Source: Oligoflexales bacterium (GTDB taxonomy: Bacteria; Bdellovibrionota_B; Oligoflexia; Oligoflexales; RGVZ01). From it: a stretch of DNA of 64,000 bases. The stretch is taken from contig CANLUT010000001.1 of assembly GCA_947494335.1 (NCBI GenBank), positions 1,109,649 to 1,173,648 on the forward strand, written 5' to 3'. The notes under the pieces were generated by a model, which searched no databases, was not told the origin of the DNA, and saw only the letters and a list, made by a program, of their open reading frames with translations. Position 1 is the stretch's first letter, and every line of letters starts with the position of its first letter. A program made the translations under genes and the position numbers. Below, one piece after another: positions 42,511 to 52,175 of this stretch.

Positions 42511-44256
42511 CTATTTGGCGCAGGATGCGGGTCTTGGCCACCCTACAGCGTCAGCCACCGCGGGCAAGAGCTGTAAGGTCTTCTCAACAGCATGGGCTGG
42601 GATTTTTGAAACCTTTGGTCCCTCCAATACGACTTTCGTTCGCATTTGAGACAACTCGTTCCAGTGACCGTGTTGACCGGCCGGAACAGGCGTTGCGAGC
42701 ACACCGTTATTCAGCGGCTCTGGGTATTTGGCCTGGAAGGGCTGAGGAATGGGAGACCATTTAGCACGAGCCAATAAAAACTTATCTTCTACGGAGTTTT
42801 TAAACGCCACCCCTTCACCTGCAAACGCCATGATCCACGGAACCTGTTTACCAATCAGGCCTTCAGCTTCTGCTTCTGGAGACCCGCGCACGATGACTTT
42901 GCCAAAAAGGGGTCTCCCCGTCAGGTCAAGCTGCATGCCTCGAAGAGTTTCTGCGACGCGTTCAAGATTTAAACTAGCGGGAGGATCTTGAGCCACATCA
43001 CCTTGAGGCGGATAAAGGTACAATGCTCCCCCACCCGTCATCACTGTTCCCTGTGCCGCGATCTCTTCAGTCAAAATTTTTCTTGCATTCAAAACATACG
43101 CTATTGCCGACATTCCGTGGTCACCAAGCACCACAAGGTCGGCAGATCGCGGAATCATACTTAGAATTGAGCCTAAATCCCGATCAAACTCGGCAATGTA
43201 CTGAACGACTTCAGACTCGACAGCCTGATCCTTGTAATATGCATGCAGCAACGCATCCAAATCTTCAAAATATAAAAACAATGCATCCAGATCTGCCTTG
43301 GCAAGCATCAAGCGATTGGCGCGAACGACATCTCGCCTACGATGCTTCATTGACGCCAGGTACGACTTGGTTTTTGACTGAAATCGGTAATCTCTGAGTG
43401 CCGAGAAGGTGAGATTGGCACGATCTAGCTCGTCGCGAAAGTCACCGGCCATACTAGGCATAATCTGTATCGGGGAGACTTCGACAGAAATATCTGGCTC
43501 CTGGGATAAAAGCATAAAGCTGACGCTGGCGCGGCGGTCCACATTCCCAATCTTTGTGGTAAAAAAAACGTCGACCGGTTTTGCGAGCTCTAGAGCCGAC
43601 ACTGCACCCCACGGTGTTTTGACGCTGACGACTCCCTCCGCATTTGCCGTCAGTTCAATCGGGTACTTTTTCTCGGCTTGTTCACGATCAGGGATCGTTG
43701 CACCGACCGTCACGCCTTTGACCACCGAAAGAATCTGCGAGGTTGATCCGGGATTGTCGTAAAAGATACCGGCATCGGATGAACGAGCCTCACCAACACC
43801 ATCAATTGACGGATAAAGCGATGTTCCCACGCGGAAGCCACTTGCACGTAAGCGCGCGACCCAATTCTCCGGTGCATAGGGCTTATTAAATCCACTGGTA
43901 GTCCCCTGCCCCGTCCATGTGTTGTTATCTAATATTCCATGAGCCCCTGCCCCTGCACAGGTGATGGTTGAGATGTGAGATGGGGCTGTGATAGTTGGGT
44001 TGATAACCTTGAAATTTTGGCGGCCTCTAGCCGACTTCAAAAGCCAGATCAGACCCCGTGGATGAGGATTTTTGATTTTGGATGTCCAGACACTCAGCGC
44101 CTCTGGCTGAAATCCATCTAATGACATCCATACGAGTTTCATTCTACTGGGAGCTGGTTTGGAATTGCGTTTGGATTCATCCTTTGAGGCCACTGTCGGC
44201 TTGGCGTTGGACATTAGAATCAATGCCGACAATAACAACATCAAATTCATCTTCAT
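42511..44256 (-). CDS. Exported alkaline-phosphatase-superfamily phosphodiesterase
   Basis: 581 residues from ATG 44256, chosen for AAGGGG 9 nt upstream; a longer frame runs into the glutathione peroxidase gene. The signal peptide is MKMNLMLLLSALILMSNA. The nucleotide pyrophosphatase/phosphodiesterase fold is shown by LVWMSLDGFQPE (metal Asp), NPTITAPSHISTITC with the nucleophilic Thr, FEDLDALLHAYY with Asp and His, and VVLGDHGM with the second-site Asp-His; a late HGHWNE may give the last His. The substrate cannot be told; nucleotides, phospholipids and phosphonates are all cleaved by relatives. The gene follows the peroxidase gene by 13 nt. Confidence 0.85.
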   Translation of the reverse strand: MKMNLMLLLSALILMSNAKPTVASKDESKRNSKPAPSRMKLVWMSLDGFQPEALSVWTSKIKNPHPRGLIWLLKSARGRQNFKVINPTITAPSHISTITCAGAGAHGILDNNTWTGQGTTSGFNKPYAPENWVARLRASGFRVGTSLYPSIDGVGEARSSDAGIFYDNPGSTSQILSVVKGVTVGATIPDREQAEKKYPIELTANAEGVVSVKTPWGAVSALELAKPVDVFFTTKIGNVDRRASVSFMLLSQEPDISVEVSPIQIMPSMAGDFRDELDRANLTFSALRDYRFQSKTKSYLASMKHRRRDVVRANRLMLAKADLDALFLYFEDLDALLHAYYKDQAVESEVVQYIAEFDRDLGSILSMIPRSADLVVLGDHGMSAIAYVLNARKILTEEIAAQGTVMTGGGALYLYPPQGDVAQDPPASLNLERVAETLRGMQLDLTGRPLFGKVIVRGSPEAEAEGLIGKQVPWIMAFAGEGVAFKNSVEDKFLLARAKWSPIPQPFQAKYPEPLNNGVLATPVPAGQHGHWNELSQMRTKVVLEGPKVSKIPAHAVEKTLQLLPAVADAVGWPRPASCAK

Positions 44257-44269
44257 AGTGGCTAACCCC

Positions 44270-44755
44270 TTATAGATAGCTTTCCAAATCTTTGCCAATG
44301 GCTTCTGGAGAATCAGTAGGTGCGTAGCGTTTGACGACCTGCCCATTTTTATCCACTAGAAACTTTGTAAAATTCCACTTTACAGCCTCACTGCCGAGAA
44401 GGCCTGGAGCCGATGACTTTAAGAAGCTGTATAAGGGCGCTGCATTTGCTCCGTTAACATCAATCTTTGCAAACACAGGAAAGGTGACACCATAGTTCAA
44501 CTCACAAAATGATTTGATCTCATCTTCAGATCCTGGCTCCTGTCCGCCAAACTGATTGCAGGGAAACGCTAGAATCTCAAGTCCTCTGCTCACATTTTTC
44601 TTGTAAAGCTCTTCTAGGCCTTTGTACTGAGGCGTAAACCCACATTTGCTTGCAACATTGACGATCAGCAATGTTTTACCACGAAAGCTCTCCATCGAAA
44701 TATCGTGATTACTGATGTCTCTAACTTTAAACCCATAAATATTTGCACTCGCCAT
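44270..44755 (-). CDS. Glutathione peroxidase family protein
   Basis: 161 residues from ATG 44755 with AAGGA 6 nt upstream. No signal peptide, so cytoplasmic. The peroxidatic Cys is Cys38 in NVASKCGFTPQY, followed by LEILAFPCNQFGGQEPG with the conserved Gln and a second, probably resolving, Cys, and VKWNFTKFLVDKNG with the Trp and Asn. Bacterial enzymes of this type usually use thioredoxin rather than glutathione to reduce peroxides. It is followed by the phosphodiesterase gene after 13 nt and preceded by marC-type gene on the same strand, so a joint message is possible. Confidence 0.95.
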   Translation of the reverse strand: MASANIYGFKVRDISNHDISMESFRGKTLLIVNVASKCGFTPQYKGLEELYKKNVSRGLEILAFPCNQFGGQEPGSEDEIKSFCELNYGVTFPVFAKIDVNGANAAPLYSFLKSSAPGLLGSEAVKWNFTKFLVDKNGQVVKRYAPTDSPEAIGKDLESYL

Positions 44756-44790
44756 TGTCAGTCCTTTCAAACTAAAGAAAATAAAAGTAA

Positions 44791-45432
44791 TTAAAGTGGC
44801 GTTCTTCCAAGAGCCTCCATCACACCACGCACCACAGACTCTGCTGCGAGAGCGGCCAATAAAATTCCCATGACCCGACCGATGACTTCACTTCCCGTAT
44901 TCCCGAGGATCTTAATCAACCTGACTGAGCTGATTAGCGTCAACAGAGTTAGAATCATGACTAATAACAATGCGCCAATTTTACTTGCAAACATCATGGG
45001 AGACTCTAAGAGCCCCTGGGTCTGAACCATGGTCGCCAACATGGCGCCGGGACCGGCAATATAGGGTAACGCTACAGGAAACACTGCTAGGTCTCGGCCT
45101 CCGGTTTCTTCGTGGGTATGCCTAAGATCGTCCCCATGATTTTGAAACACCATCTGCAGACCCACGATAAACAAGATAATGCCACCGGCGATCCTGAAGG
45201 AAGAAAATGAAATGCCCATGCTACGAAGCAGGAAGTTACCGAAAATCGCAAACCCCAAAAGCACCAGCGTTGCAATGAGCACGCCGCGTCGAACAAGATC
45301 CGATCTAGCCTCCGGCTTCATGCTTCGCGTCATCGCCGCCAATAACGGAACCGTCCCGATTGGGTCGATTGCAACCAGCAAAGTTATGAAGTCATTTATG
45401 AACACTTTACTCATCAACATCTCGCTTTTCAT
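44791..45432 (-). CDS. MarC-family integral membrane protein
   Basis: 213 residues with six hydrophobic helices. It shows the MarC signature near the N-terminus (LLVAIDPIGTVPLLAAMTR) and AGPGAMLATMV in the middle, with GGIILFIVGLQM before it. MarC proteins were once linked to drug resistance, but their function is unknown. ATG 45432 has AAGG upstream; in-frame ATGs four and six codons further in (before SKVFINDF) are also possible. The divergent ABC exporter begins 80 nt away. Confidence 0.9.
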   Translation of the reverse strand: MKSEMLMSKVFINDFITLLVAIDPIGTVPLLAAMTRSMKPEARSDLVRRGVLIATLVLLGFAIFGNFLLRSMGISFSSFRIAGGIILFIVGLQMVFQNHGDDLRHTHEETGGRDLAVFPVALPYIAGPGAMLATMVQTQGLLESPMMFASKIGALLLVMILTLLTLISSVRLIKILGNTGSEVIGRVMGILLAALAAESVVRGVMEALGRTPL

Positions 45433-45512
45433 GCCTTAACAGGCTATCATCTTTTGCGAAATCGGGACATTACAAATGGTTGAGGCGGATACCCTCGAGG
45501 AGCCTTTTTGAT

Positions 45513-46565
45513 ATGAATGAGCTCGCCATCAATATTCAGAATTTGGAAAAAACCTATTCGACCTTTAAGAAAGACGCAGGGTTCTCCGGCGCTATCAAAA
45601 GCTTTTTTGTTCGTCAAACAATCCGTATTCCAGCCGTAAAGACCATGTCGTTTAGTATTGCTAAGGGCGAATTTATAGGCTTGCTAGGACCCAATGGCGC
45701 AGGAAAAACGACCCTGCTTAAGATGATGACCGGGCTGATTCCACCGTCCTCTGGATCTGTTACGGCTTTTGGACAGTTCGACACATCAACACGCCCCCCC
45801 GCCTATCTCCGCCGAATCGGCATGGTCATGGGCCAACGCAATCAGCTACACCCAGATCTTCCAGCCATTGACTCTTTTAAGTTGGCGCAAGCGATTTACG
45901 GCATTCCAGACGAACCTTTTGAAAGAAGACTTAAGCAGTCACTCCATCTGTTTGAGATTGAAAGTAAGTTAAATATCCCGGTCCGAAAGCTATCTTTAGG
46001 CGAGCGGATGAAGATGGAGCTTATTTTGGCGATCCTGCACGAGCCAGAACTTCTCTTTCTCGATGAGCCGACGATTGGACTAGACTTCAACGCTGCAAAA
46101 CAGATCCGCAACTTTCTGGCTGAAACCAATCGACAGTTTGGAATCACCATCATTTTAACCTCGCATTACATCAAAGACATCGAGGAACTCTGCAAACGCG
46201 TCATCTTGATTAATGAAGGAGAAGTCGTGTACGACGGTTCGTTAGCAGGATTGGATGTGCGAGTTCAAGGCGAGCGATTATTCAATATTGAAACCGTTGA
46301 CGAATCGAGTCACAGCAAGATCATGCAATGGATTGCTTCGTCCGAGGGGCAAGTCAAGATGACTCAAGATGTCTCCTCAAATGAGGGAATCTCGTTTGCT
46401 GTCAACAGCCAAAAGGTTGGTGAGACCGTTAAGGAGATATTTCAACTTGTGGGTCCTCACGCGATTAGAGATATGACGATCAATGAGCGCAGCCTAGAGG
46501 ATGTTTTTGCCGAGATTTACAGCCGGCGGCCCGGGGCTACGTCCGTCTCAGAGGAGCGCGATTGA
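45513..46565 (+). CDS. ABC transporter ATP-binding protein (ABC-2 exporter)
   Basis: 350 residues from ATG 45513, preceded by AGGAG 10 nt upstream. The nucleotide-binding domain is complete: Walker A GPNGAGKTT, Q-loop MVMGQRNQL, signature LSLGERMK, Walker B LLFLDEPTIGLD and switch His in LTSHYIKD. The helix after residue 20, with KDAGFSGAIKSFF before the fold, and a C-terminal domain of about 90 residues are usual for NatA/DrrA-type ATPases paired with ABC-2 permeases. The stop overlaps the start of the first permease gene (TGATG). Substrate unknown. Confidence 0.94.
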   Translation: MNELAINIQNLEKTYSTFKKDAGFSGAIKSFFVRQTIRIPAVKTMSFSIAKGEFIGLLGPNGAGKTTLLKMMTGLIPPSSGSVTAFGQFDTSTRPPAYLRRIGMVMGQRNQLHPDLPAIDSFKLAQAIYGIPDEPFERRLKQSLHLFEIESKLNIPVRKLSLGERMKMELILAILHEPELLFLDEPTIGLDFNAAKQIRNFLAETNRQFGITIILTSHYIKDIEELCKRVILINEGEVVYDGSLAGLDVRVQGERLFNIETVDESSHSKIMQWIASSEGQVKMTQDVSSNEGISFAVNSQKVGETVKEIFQLVGPHAIRDMTINERSLEDVFAEIYSRRPGATSVSEERD

Positions 46566-47434
46566 TGAGATCACACTCTCACCGAGACCCATGGGAGCTT
46601 TCAAGGTCTTCGGTCGCTTGGACGACGGTCGTCAACGCAAGCTGGCTTTACTTCACCCAATGTATCCAAGCAGCCTTACTTTATCGAAGCTCTCTAGCCC
46701 TATTTGTAGTGACAGAGGCCTTTGCTTACGCTGGATTTATAGCATTTTGGTACAAAGCAGCCGCGAGTAACCCCAATCAAACATTTTACACCCCGTTGGC
46801 TTTAGTTCTTTACTTCGCATTGGCATCCTTTCATCACGGCATTCAACATCACACATCATCTCGTGACATTGGAAGCGACATTAGGCTCGGCAAACTGTCT
46901 TATGCGATCATTCGACCGTTTCCTTATCTTCTGCAGGCCTTGTTACGGAGTATAGCCTTCACCATAACTTACGGAGTCCTGCTGCTGCCGCTTCTAGTCA
47001 TCGCCGTTAAACTTGTTCCCGGGCTCAGCCAGGAGCTCGCAAAAGGATGGTCAATCATACCTTGGTGGCAATACCCAATAGCCATTGTCATCGGAATCAT
47101 GGCGAGCTGCCTTATTCGGATCGTGATCGGTTTACTTGCCTTTGATATGTCGCAAGTTTGGGGGCCCGACACCCTATTTATTGCATTGTATTATTCGGCA
47201 AGTGGCGTCATTTTTCCGATCGACCTTCTACCTGCAACGTTACTGGCCGCCGCACAATGGACACCCATGTACTACATGGTTGGTTTCCCCGTTTTGACAT
47301 TGATGGGCCGGATCTCAAACACAGAATTTAACGAACACGCAAGCCGCGGTTTAATCGTCTTGCTAGCGACATCCGCCATCGTGGCTATTCTTTGGCGTCG
47401 CGGGATCAAGCGCTTCGAGGCAATTGGGATATGA
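46565..47434 (+). CDS. ABC-2 family permease (DUF990-like), subunit 1
   Basis: 289 residues from ATG 46565, overlapping the ATPase stop by one base. It has six hydrophobic segments: LYRSSLALFVVTEAFAYAGFI, YTPLALVLYFALASFHH, LRSIAFTITYGVLLLPLLVIAV, IAIVIGIMASCLIRIVIGLLAF, LFIALYYSASGVIFPIDLLP and a last near LIVLLATSAIVAILW. The amphipathic loop SDIRLGKLSYAIIRPFPYLL and the SGVIFPIDLLP turn fit the DUF990 (ABC2_membrane_6) type. With the next gene it would form a heterodimeric pore. The stop overlaps the next start (ATGA). Confidence 0.85.
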   Translation: MRSHSHRDPWELSRSSVAWTTVVNASWLYFTQCIQAALLYRSSLALFVVTEAFAYAGFIAFWYKAAASNPNQTFYTPLALVLYFALASFHHGIQHHTSSRDIGSDIRLGKLSYAIIRPFPYLLQALLRSIAFTITYGVLLLPLLVIAVKLVPGLSQELAKGWSIIPWWQYPIAIVIGIMASCLIRIVIGLLAFDMSQVWGPDTLFIALYYSASGVIFPIDLLPATLLAAAQWTPMYYMVGFPVLTLMGRISNTEFNEHASRGLIVLLATSAIVAILWRRGIKRFEAIGI

Positions 47435-48243
47435 TGAGATTTTATCTCAAGCTACTTAAGCAACTTTTTTCTCTAAGCGCATCAAGCATGCTCGCTTACC
47501 GAAGTAACGTCGTCTTCTTTTTCTTGTTCGAATCATTTTTCCTTATGGCCAACATGGGAGGAATGTTCCTCGGAGTGAACCTGGCGGGAGGACAGCTAGC
47601 AGGATGGACGCTCGATGAAGTCATGTTCATATCAAGTCTGTACAGCGTGGGGCACCAGCTCTTCGTTACTTTTTGTATGGGTGGACTATTCAGCACGGGC
47701 TGGTTTGTTTGGTCAGGGCGTATGGACTATGTTTTGCTCAAACCTCTGCATCCACTCTTGGCTTTGCATGCTGCTAGTGAGTTTGTCATCAGCAATATCC
47801 CCAATATCATCATCAATGGATGTCTGCTTATCGTATTTTTCTTGAAGTTATTAGCCAACGGCCTAACGGTCTCACTACAGCAGGTCGGTGGCTTGGTTTT
47901 GTTTTTTTCTGCAGGGATGGCGGTTCGCTATGGTGTCGCACTTTTGGTAGTCACACCCGCCTTTTTTGCGGAGAAGTTGGCCGAAGGCGAAGACGCTTAT
48001 TGGTCACTGCAGTCGCTCGCCAAATACCCAACAGGGGTATTCCCACGAGCCATGCAGTGGGTATTCACGTTTGTTTTACCAATAGCCACCATTGCAGCTG
48101 TACCGGCTGATGTGTTCTTCGGTAAAACATCCATGGCCTCAGGCGCGACCTATCTTGGAACAGCTGTGCTTTTTTCATGGCTTACGGTAAAATTCTATGA
48201 GCTTGGAGCTCGTCGCTACCAGTCCGTCAATACCGGAGCCTGA
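47431..48243 (+). CDS. ABC-2 family permease (DUF990-like), subunit 2
   Basis: 270 residues from ATG 47431, overlapping the previous stop by four bases. Six membrane segments are spaced like those in subunit 1, with the equivalent loop WSGRMDYVLLKPLHPLLAL after the second and KYPTGVFPRAMQWVFTFVLP before the fifth. LLKPLHPL and IIRPFPYL correspond, showing the two subunits are related. No substrate-binding protein or accessory gene is nearby; efflux of a lipid, antibiotic or polymer is typical for this group, but unproven here. The CCA-adding enzyme gene starts right after. Confidence 0.85.
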   Translation: MMRFYLKLLKQLFSLSASSMLAYRSNVVFFFLFESFFLMANMGGMFLGVNLAGGQLAGWTLDEVMFISSLYSVGHQLFVTFCMGGLFSTGWFVWSGRMDYVLLKPLHPLLALHAASEFVISNIPNIIINGCLLIVFFLKLLANGLTVSLQQVGGLVLFFSAGMAVRYGVALLVVTPAFFAEKLAEGEDAYWSLQSLAKYPTGVFPRAMQWVFTFVLPIATIAAVPADVFFGKTSMASGATYLGTAVLFSWLTVKFYELGARRYQSVNTGA

Positions 48244-48244
48244 A

Positions 48245-49537
48245 TTGAAAACCCCGCAAAAAACAGCATTTGAAGATGCCAAAATGGTTTTACAAACCCT
48301 CTTGGGTCAAGGGTTTCAGGCGATGTTTGCTGGAGGGTGCGTTCGCGACCGGCTGCTTGGTAGGATACCAAATGACTACGACATCGCCTCGGCTGCAACT
48401 CCCGATCAGGCTAAAGCTGTATTTGAAAGCGCCGGATTTCGGGTAATTCCTACGGGCATTGAGCATGGAACAATAACTGTTGTATCGCCCTCTGGCCCTG
48501 TTGAGATCACGACCTTAAGAAAAGATGTTAAAACTGATGGTCGTCACGCCATTGTAGCTTTCGACAACGCCACCTTTGAAGATGATGCCCAACGCAGGGA
48601 CTTCACGATAAACGCAATGTTCGAGGATCTTCACGGTGAAATTCATGATTTCCACGGCGGCCAGCAAGATCTTCAAAATCATCACCTGCGCTTTGTCGGT
48701 GACCCAGTAAAACGGATTCGCGAAGACTATCTTCGAATTCTTAGGTTTTTTCGTTTCTGGTCCCGACTTGACTTCACGCCAGACAACCTCGCCTTAGAGG
48801 CCATAGGTAATGAGTGCGATGGATTAAGACATATATCCCAGGAACGTATTACATCGGAGCTTTGGGGAATATTTTCTACACAATATTCAGCAGATCCTCT
48901 CAAAAAAATGGAAGAGCTTGCCGTGACAAAGCTCATACTGCCAGAGGCAATAACTCTCTCGCATAAGGTGCAACTCATCCTTAGGGATGCCAGCAACACT
49001 CCAGAAAATATTCGGCCTTGGATCGTGGGCAGCATTGTTACAGGAATTCTTGAAGACACAGCCCCTAAATCAGACGACGTTGTAAAACTGGCACGACGAC
49101 TGCGCATGAGTGAAAAACAGGCTCAGATATGGGGAAACATTTACCACGGCTGGCAGCAATGCTTATCGATTCCGCGTGAACGGGCGTCAGCGTTGCTATT
49201 TGCCGAACGACTAGAGGCAAATGAACATCATCATAATTTGATCAATTTTTATGGTCCGATTTGGCAATTTTTTTCTCGTCACGAGGTAACCGGCAAAAAG
49301 GGCGAGCAATTTGGTTGGATCATTTCCACTGACCAAACCTTTCAAGAACAGCGTCGCATGCAACTACCGCTGAACGGACATGACATCACGGAATTTAGGC
49401 CTGATTTGGACGGTAAAAAAATTGGCGAGGCCCTTACTATCGCGCGCAGAGCCTTCCTTAATGGTCAATGGAATAGTCGCCACGATGGTCTTCAGTTTAT
49501 CAAAGGCCTTGACCTTAAAAATAGTAACCGTAGCTGA
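48245..49537 (+). CDS. CCA-adding enzyme / poly(A) polymerase family nucleotidyltransferase
   Basis: 430 residues from TTG 48245, chosen because GGAG lies 6 nt upstream and it avoids the permease gene; ATG 48197 would overlap that gene by 47 nt without a ribosome site. The class II nucleotidyltransferase head has FAGGCVRDRLLGRIPNDYDIAS with the Asp pair, RRDFTINAMFEDLHGEI, and the neck motif RIREDYLRILRFFRFWSRL. The enzyme either repairs tRNA 3' CCA ends or adds A tails; sequence alone does not separate the two. The linker-arm region is short and there is no HD domain visible. Its 3' end overlaps the convergent DUF4105 gene by 23 nt. Confidence 0.9.
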   Translation: MKTPQKTAFEDAKMVLQTLLGQGFQAMFAGGCVRDRLLGRIPNDYDIASAATPDQAKAVFESAGFRVIPTGIEHGTITVVSPSGPVEITTLRKDVKTDGRHAIVAFDNATFEDDAQRRDFTINAMFEDLHGEIHDFHGGQQDLQNHHLRFVGDPVKRIREDYLRILRFFRFWSRLDFTPDNLALEAIGNECDGLRHISQERITSELWGIFSTQYSADPLKKMEELAVTKLILPEAITLSHKVQLILRDASNTPENIRPWIVGSIVTGILEDTAPKSDDVVKLARRLRMSEKQAQIWGNIYHGWQQCLSIPRERASALLFAERLEANEHHHNLINFYGPIWQFFSRHEVTGKKGEQFGWIISTDQTFQEQRRMQLPLNGHDITEFRPDLDGKKIGEALTIARRAFLNGQWNSRHDGLQFIKGLDLKNSNRS

Positions 49538-51509
49538 GACCACCGCCACCTTTGATTTCATTCGTGAAGTGTGCGAACAATGACACTTCATGTGCATTAT
49601 TCAGTAGCTTCGTCACCTTAAGCTCCGCCGAGCGTTCCCACACTCCATTTCTACTTGCATCGTGAAAGAAATGGGGACGCAACCAAACACTTTTCAATGA
49701 GACCTTAGATGTTTCAGAAAGGTCAGACAACAGCCCCAACATTCCACCACCAGCAGCGTTAAGACTGCGGTATCCACGGCAGTTCACCGCCAGACGAACC
49801 AGCCCCAACGCAAAAAATCTGGCCGAATTAACTCGTGTCGAGGCTCCAACCCCTCCGCCCATGGAATGCTGATGACAGCTTCCTTCAGCATCATCAACAC
49901 CAACGGGAACTGACGAAAGACCAAACGTCCACGATAAAGGTTTCTTAACACGCCCCAACGGAGGAATCGATAATACTTCAAACGGAGTCGCCGAATGAAG
50001 ACGCAGATTCGATTTGCCATTTGTCATATTTTGACGGAATTTAAACTCAAGCATTTTTAGTTCAAGCTCCCGCGAATAACCATGAGACGGCGTTGCCAAA
50101 TCATGGAGCGTTGGCCTCCAGTCAAAATCTACTGCTCGGACTTGCTCTGATTTTATTTGATGAACCCCTGCGGAAACACCGACGCGCATTGACCAATGAC
50201 CACGATCAGGGCGTTCATCAAATGGAATCTTATCTATCGGCTTTGGTGGAACCAAAACAATTGATCGCGCCTTTAGGAGATCGAGTCGTCTCTGCTTTTG
50301 TTTCTCCGGAAGTTTATTACCAACAACATCTTCATCAAAATCAATATAATCAATGGCAGCATCAATAACTGAGGCCTTCCCATCATTATTTAAGCCAGCC
50401 AATACATCGTCAATGACGACAGGGTTTTGCTGAATCAATTTCTTGAGTCGGGCAACTCCATCATCATCAAGATAAGACTCACGCTGAACATATGTCGACA
50501 AGGCCGACGGACGATATTTTGGCGGTTTCGTAAGCCCAGGTTGCGCTACAACGGCGCGCAGCGTGTCCGCAGGCGTTGCCATGACATTAAATGATTTGGC
50601 CAAATTCATGCCTGGATTTACGGTTTCGAGAACGAGCAGCAGGATATAGGAGCAGTTCTCATCGATATACCAATAATCTATCTTAACGGGCCCGACTTCC
50701 CACAGAGTCAGCATCAAATTTTTGACCTGCTGCTCAGATATATTTAGTGGGTATTCCCACAAGTCACGGCTTTCGGCGTTGTTGTATTCCTGCACTTTTA
50801 AGTAATAAGGCATCAAACTGAACGTACCAGCAAACTGTCCAGTTAGCCCCATGAGCGGGTAAAGCAGTGCATTATCTGTTGTAGGATTAGCTGCAAAATT
50901 AACTGCAGAGTCCAACAATGCATTGGGCTCACCATCCCCCGGCCCCTTGCCGCGGTGTATCCTCAGGAATGTATGCCCAAACATCGATGCGGGATTATTT
51001 ATAAAGTAGGATGCGAAGACAAGTGAGATACCCTGCGCTGACTGCTGCTGAAGAAAACGGTCCAGCTCCTTACAAGTGACTTTTGGAAGGAGTTCATTAG
51101 GGATCTGAAGATTTTCTACAATCCATGCAGACCGTCGCGGAAATCTACACAGCGCATGATCATCCGGCTTATCATTTATAACCGGAAGAAAAAGCGCGTC
51201 GATCGACGCGTACAGCTCAGAGTGAAGATTTGTTTTTCCATCTTTAGCGAAAAAAAACTCGGACGAGTCCACCACGCTCGAGTTTCGGCCAGCCAAGCGA
51301 GTTACATATAAAAGTTGTGCGCGCCATGCTGGACTTCCATGCAGTTCAATCTCATCAGCACGCTTCTTCCACGCCTCAGCAGCTTGCAACTGTTCAATCG
51401 CTACAGGAGTATTGGATGCAAAAAGCCCCGTTTCGCCTCCCCCACTCAGCATGCAAACCACGAAGGCTTGCATGGTTAATTTGAGTGGAGATTTAGCGAA
51501 ACGGAGCAT
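49515..51509 (-). CDS. Exported DUF4105 (Lnb-type) protein with C-terminal barrel
   Basis: 664 residues with a signal segment (TMQAFVVCMLSGGG to LFASN). The DUF4105/Lnb N-terminal periplasmic domain occupies about residues 130-310: FINNPASMFGHTFLRIHRG, then ESRDLWEYPLNI, and YWYIDENCSYILL, with the His and Cys usual in this papain-like family. The C-terminal 300 residues are strand-rich and end LSYGYYF, probably an outer-membrane barrel. Lnb-type proteins act on lipoproteins or other acyl substrates at the cell surface; the role here is inferred. ATG 51509 lacks a clear ribosome site; ATG 51473 is the other choice. Confidence 0.8.
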   Translation of the reverse strand: MLRFAKSPLKLTMQAFVVCMLSGGGETGLFASNTPVAIEQLQAAEAWKKRADEIELHGSPAWRAQLLYVTRLAGRNSSVVDSSEFFFAKDGKTNLHSELYASIDALFLPVINDKPDDHALCRFPRRSAWIVENLQIPNELLPKVTCKELDRFLQQQSAQGISLVFASYFINNPASMFGHTFLRIHRGKGPGDGEPNALLDSAVNFAANPTTDNALLYPLMGLTGQFAGTFSLMPYYLKVQEYNNAESRDLWEYPLNISEQQVKNLMLTLWEVGPVKIDYWYIDENCSYILLLVLETVNPGMNLAKSFNVMATPADTLRAVVAQPGLTKPPKYRPSALSTYVQRESYLDDDGVARLKKLIQQNPVVIDDVLAGLNNDGKASVIDAAIDYIDFDEDVVGNKLPEKQKQRRLDLLKARSIVLVPPKPIDKIPFDERPDRGHWSMRVGVSAGVHQIKSEQVRAVDFDWRPTLHDLATPSHGYSRELELKMLEFKFRQNMTNGKSNLRLHSATPFEVLSIPPLGRVKKPLSWTFGLSSVPVGVDDAEGSCHQHSMGGGVGASTRVNSARFFALGLVRLAVNCRGYRSLNAAGGGMLGLLSDLSETSKVSLKSVWLRPHFFHDASRNGVWERSAELKVTKLLNNAHEVSLFAHFTNEIKGGGGLSYGYYF

Positions 51510-51539
51510 CAGATACTTAACTACCGAAACATCAAAGCA

Positions 51540-52136
51540 TTAATTGTAGAGACGTACGCAGTTCTTACTCAGATTCTCGTCACCGCTGATGACTTCCATA
51601 TAACCTGAAACAACTGCATCAGAGTTTTGCTCGGTGAAAAGGCTAGCGTACTTTTGCTGACTCAGAGTCTGGAATGCAGCCAAGTCACTGTCATTTTCTG
51701 CGCAACCAAGAATATCCGCAAACGCTTCGAGGACTTCGCCCTCGCCTTGGGACGCTTCTTTTGACAACTGAGCATAGTTCATCTCGACAAATACTTTACG
51801 CTCTTGTGCAGACGCTTCACCACCAGGGCCATCCTTACAGTTGGATGTACCTGTTGTGATTCCAAAAGTCTGACTGTAGGAGCAACCATTAGTCGTTGCA
51901 GCAAAAGCCTGCATAAATCCTGGCTTAGATCCAAGAACAATAGATCCAAGTCCGCAACCAGCTGGACCGTAAGCTGGCACATAGCCGCCGCCAGACGTGT
52001 CTGATGTTTCACCAGAAGCATCTTTTTTCTTCTTCTTTGTTTTCTTTTTCGCTTCTTGCGCCATAACTGACTCAGTAAAAACTCCAGAAAGCGCCAAGCT
52101 CAAAACACCTAGGGACAAATATTTGATTACTTTCAT
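51540..52136 (-). CDS. DUF3015 exported protein with basic N-terminal linker
   Basis: 198 residues. The signal peptide ends SVMAQ and is followed by a run of Lys (AKKKTKKKKKD) and a Ser/Gly linker before the DUF3015 domain. The domain has GPAGCGLGSIVLGSKPG, then TNGCSYSQTFGITTGTSNC, typical of the family, and a helical C-terminal part with two more Cys. DUF3015 is a periplasmic domain of unknown function, often present in several copies per genome. The second copy follows upstream in the same direction (52176), 40 nt away, so the pair arose by tandem duplication. Confidence 0.85.
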   Translation of the reverse strand: MKVIKYLSLGVLSLALSGVFTESVMAQEAKKKTKKKKKDASGETSDTSGGGYVPAYGPAGCGLGSIVLGSKPGFMQAFAATTNGCSYSQTFGITTGTSNCKDGPGGEASAQERKVFVEMNYAQLSKEASQGEGEVLEAFADILGCAENDSDLAAFQTLSQQKYASLFTEQNSDAVVSGYMEVISGDENLSKNCVRLYN

Positions 52137-52175
52137 CTTATAATTTCCTTCTTAATAGGCTTTGATTGTCAAAGA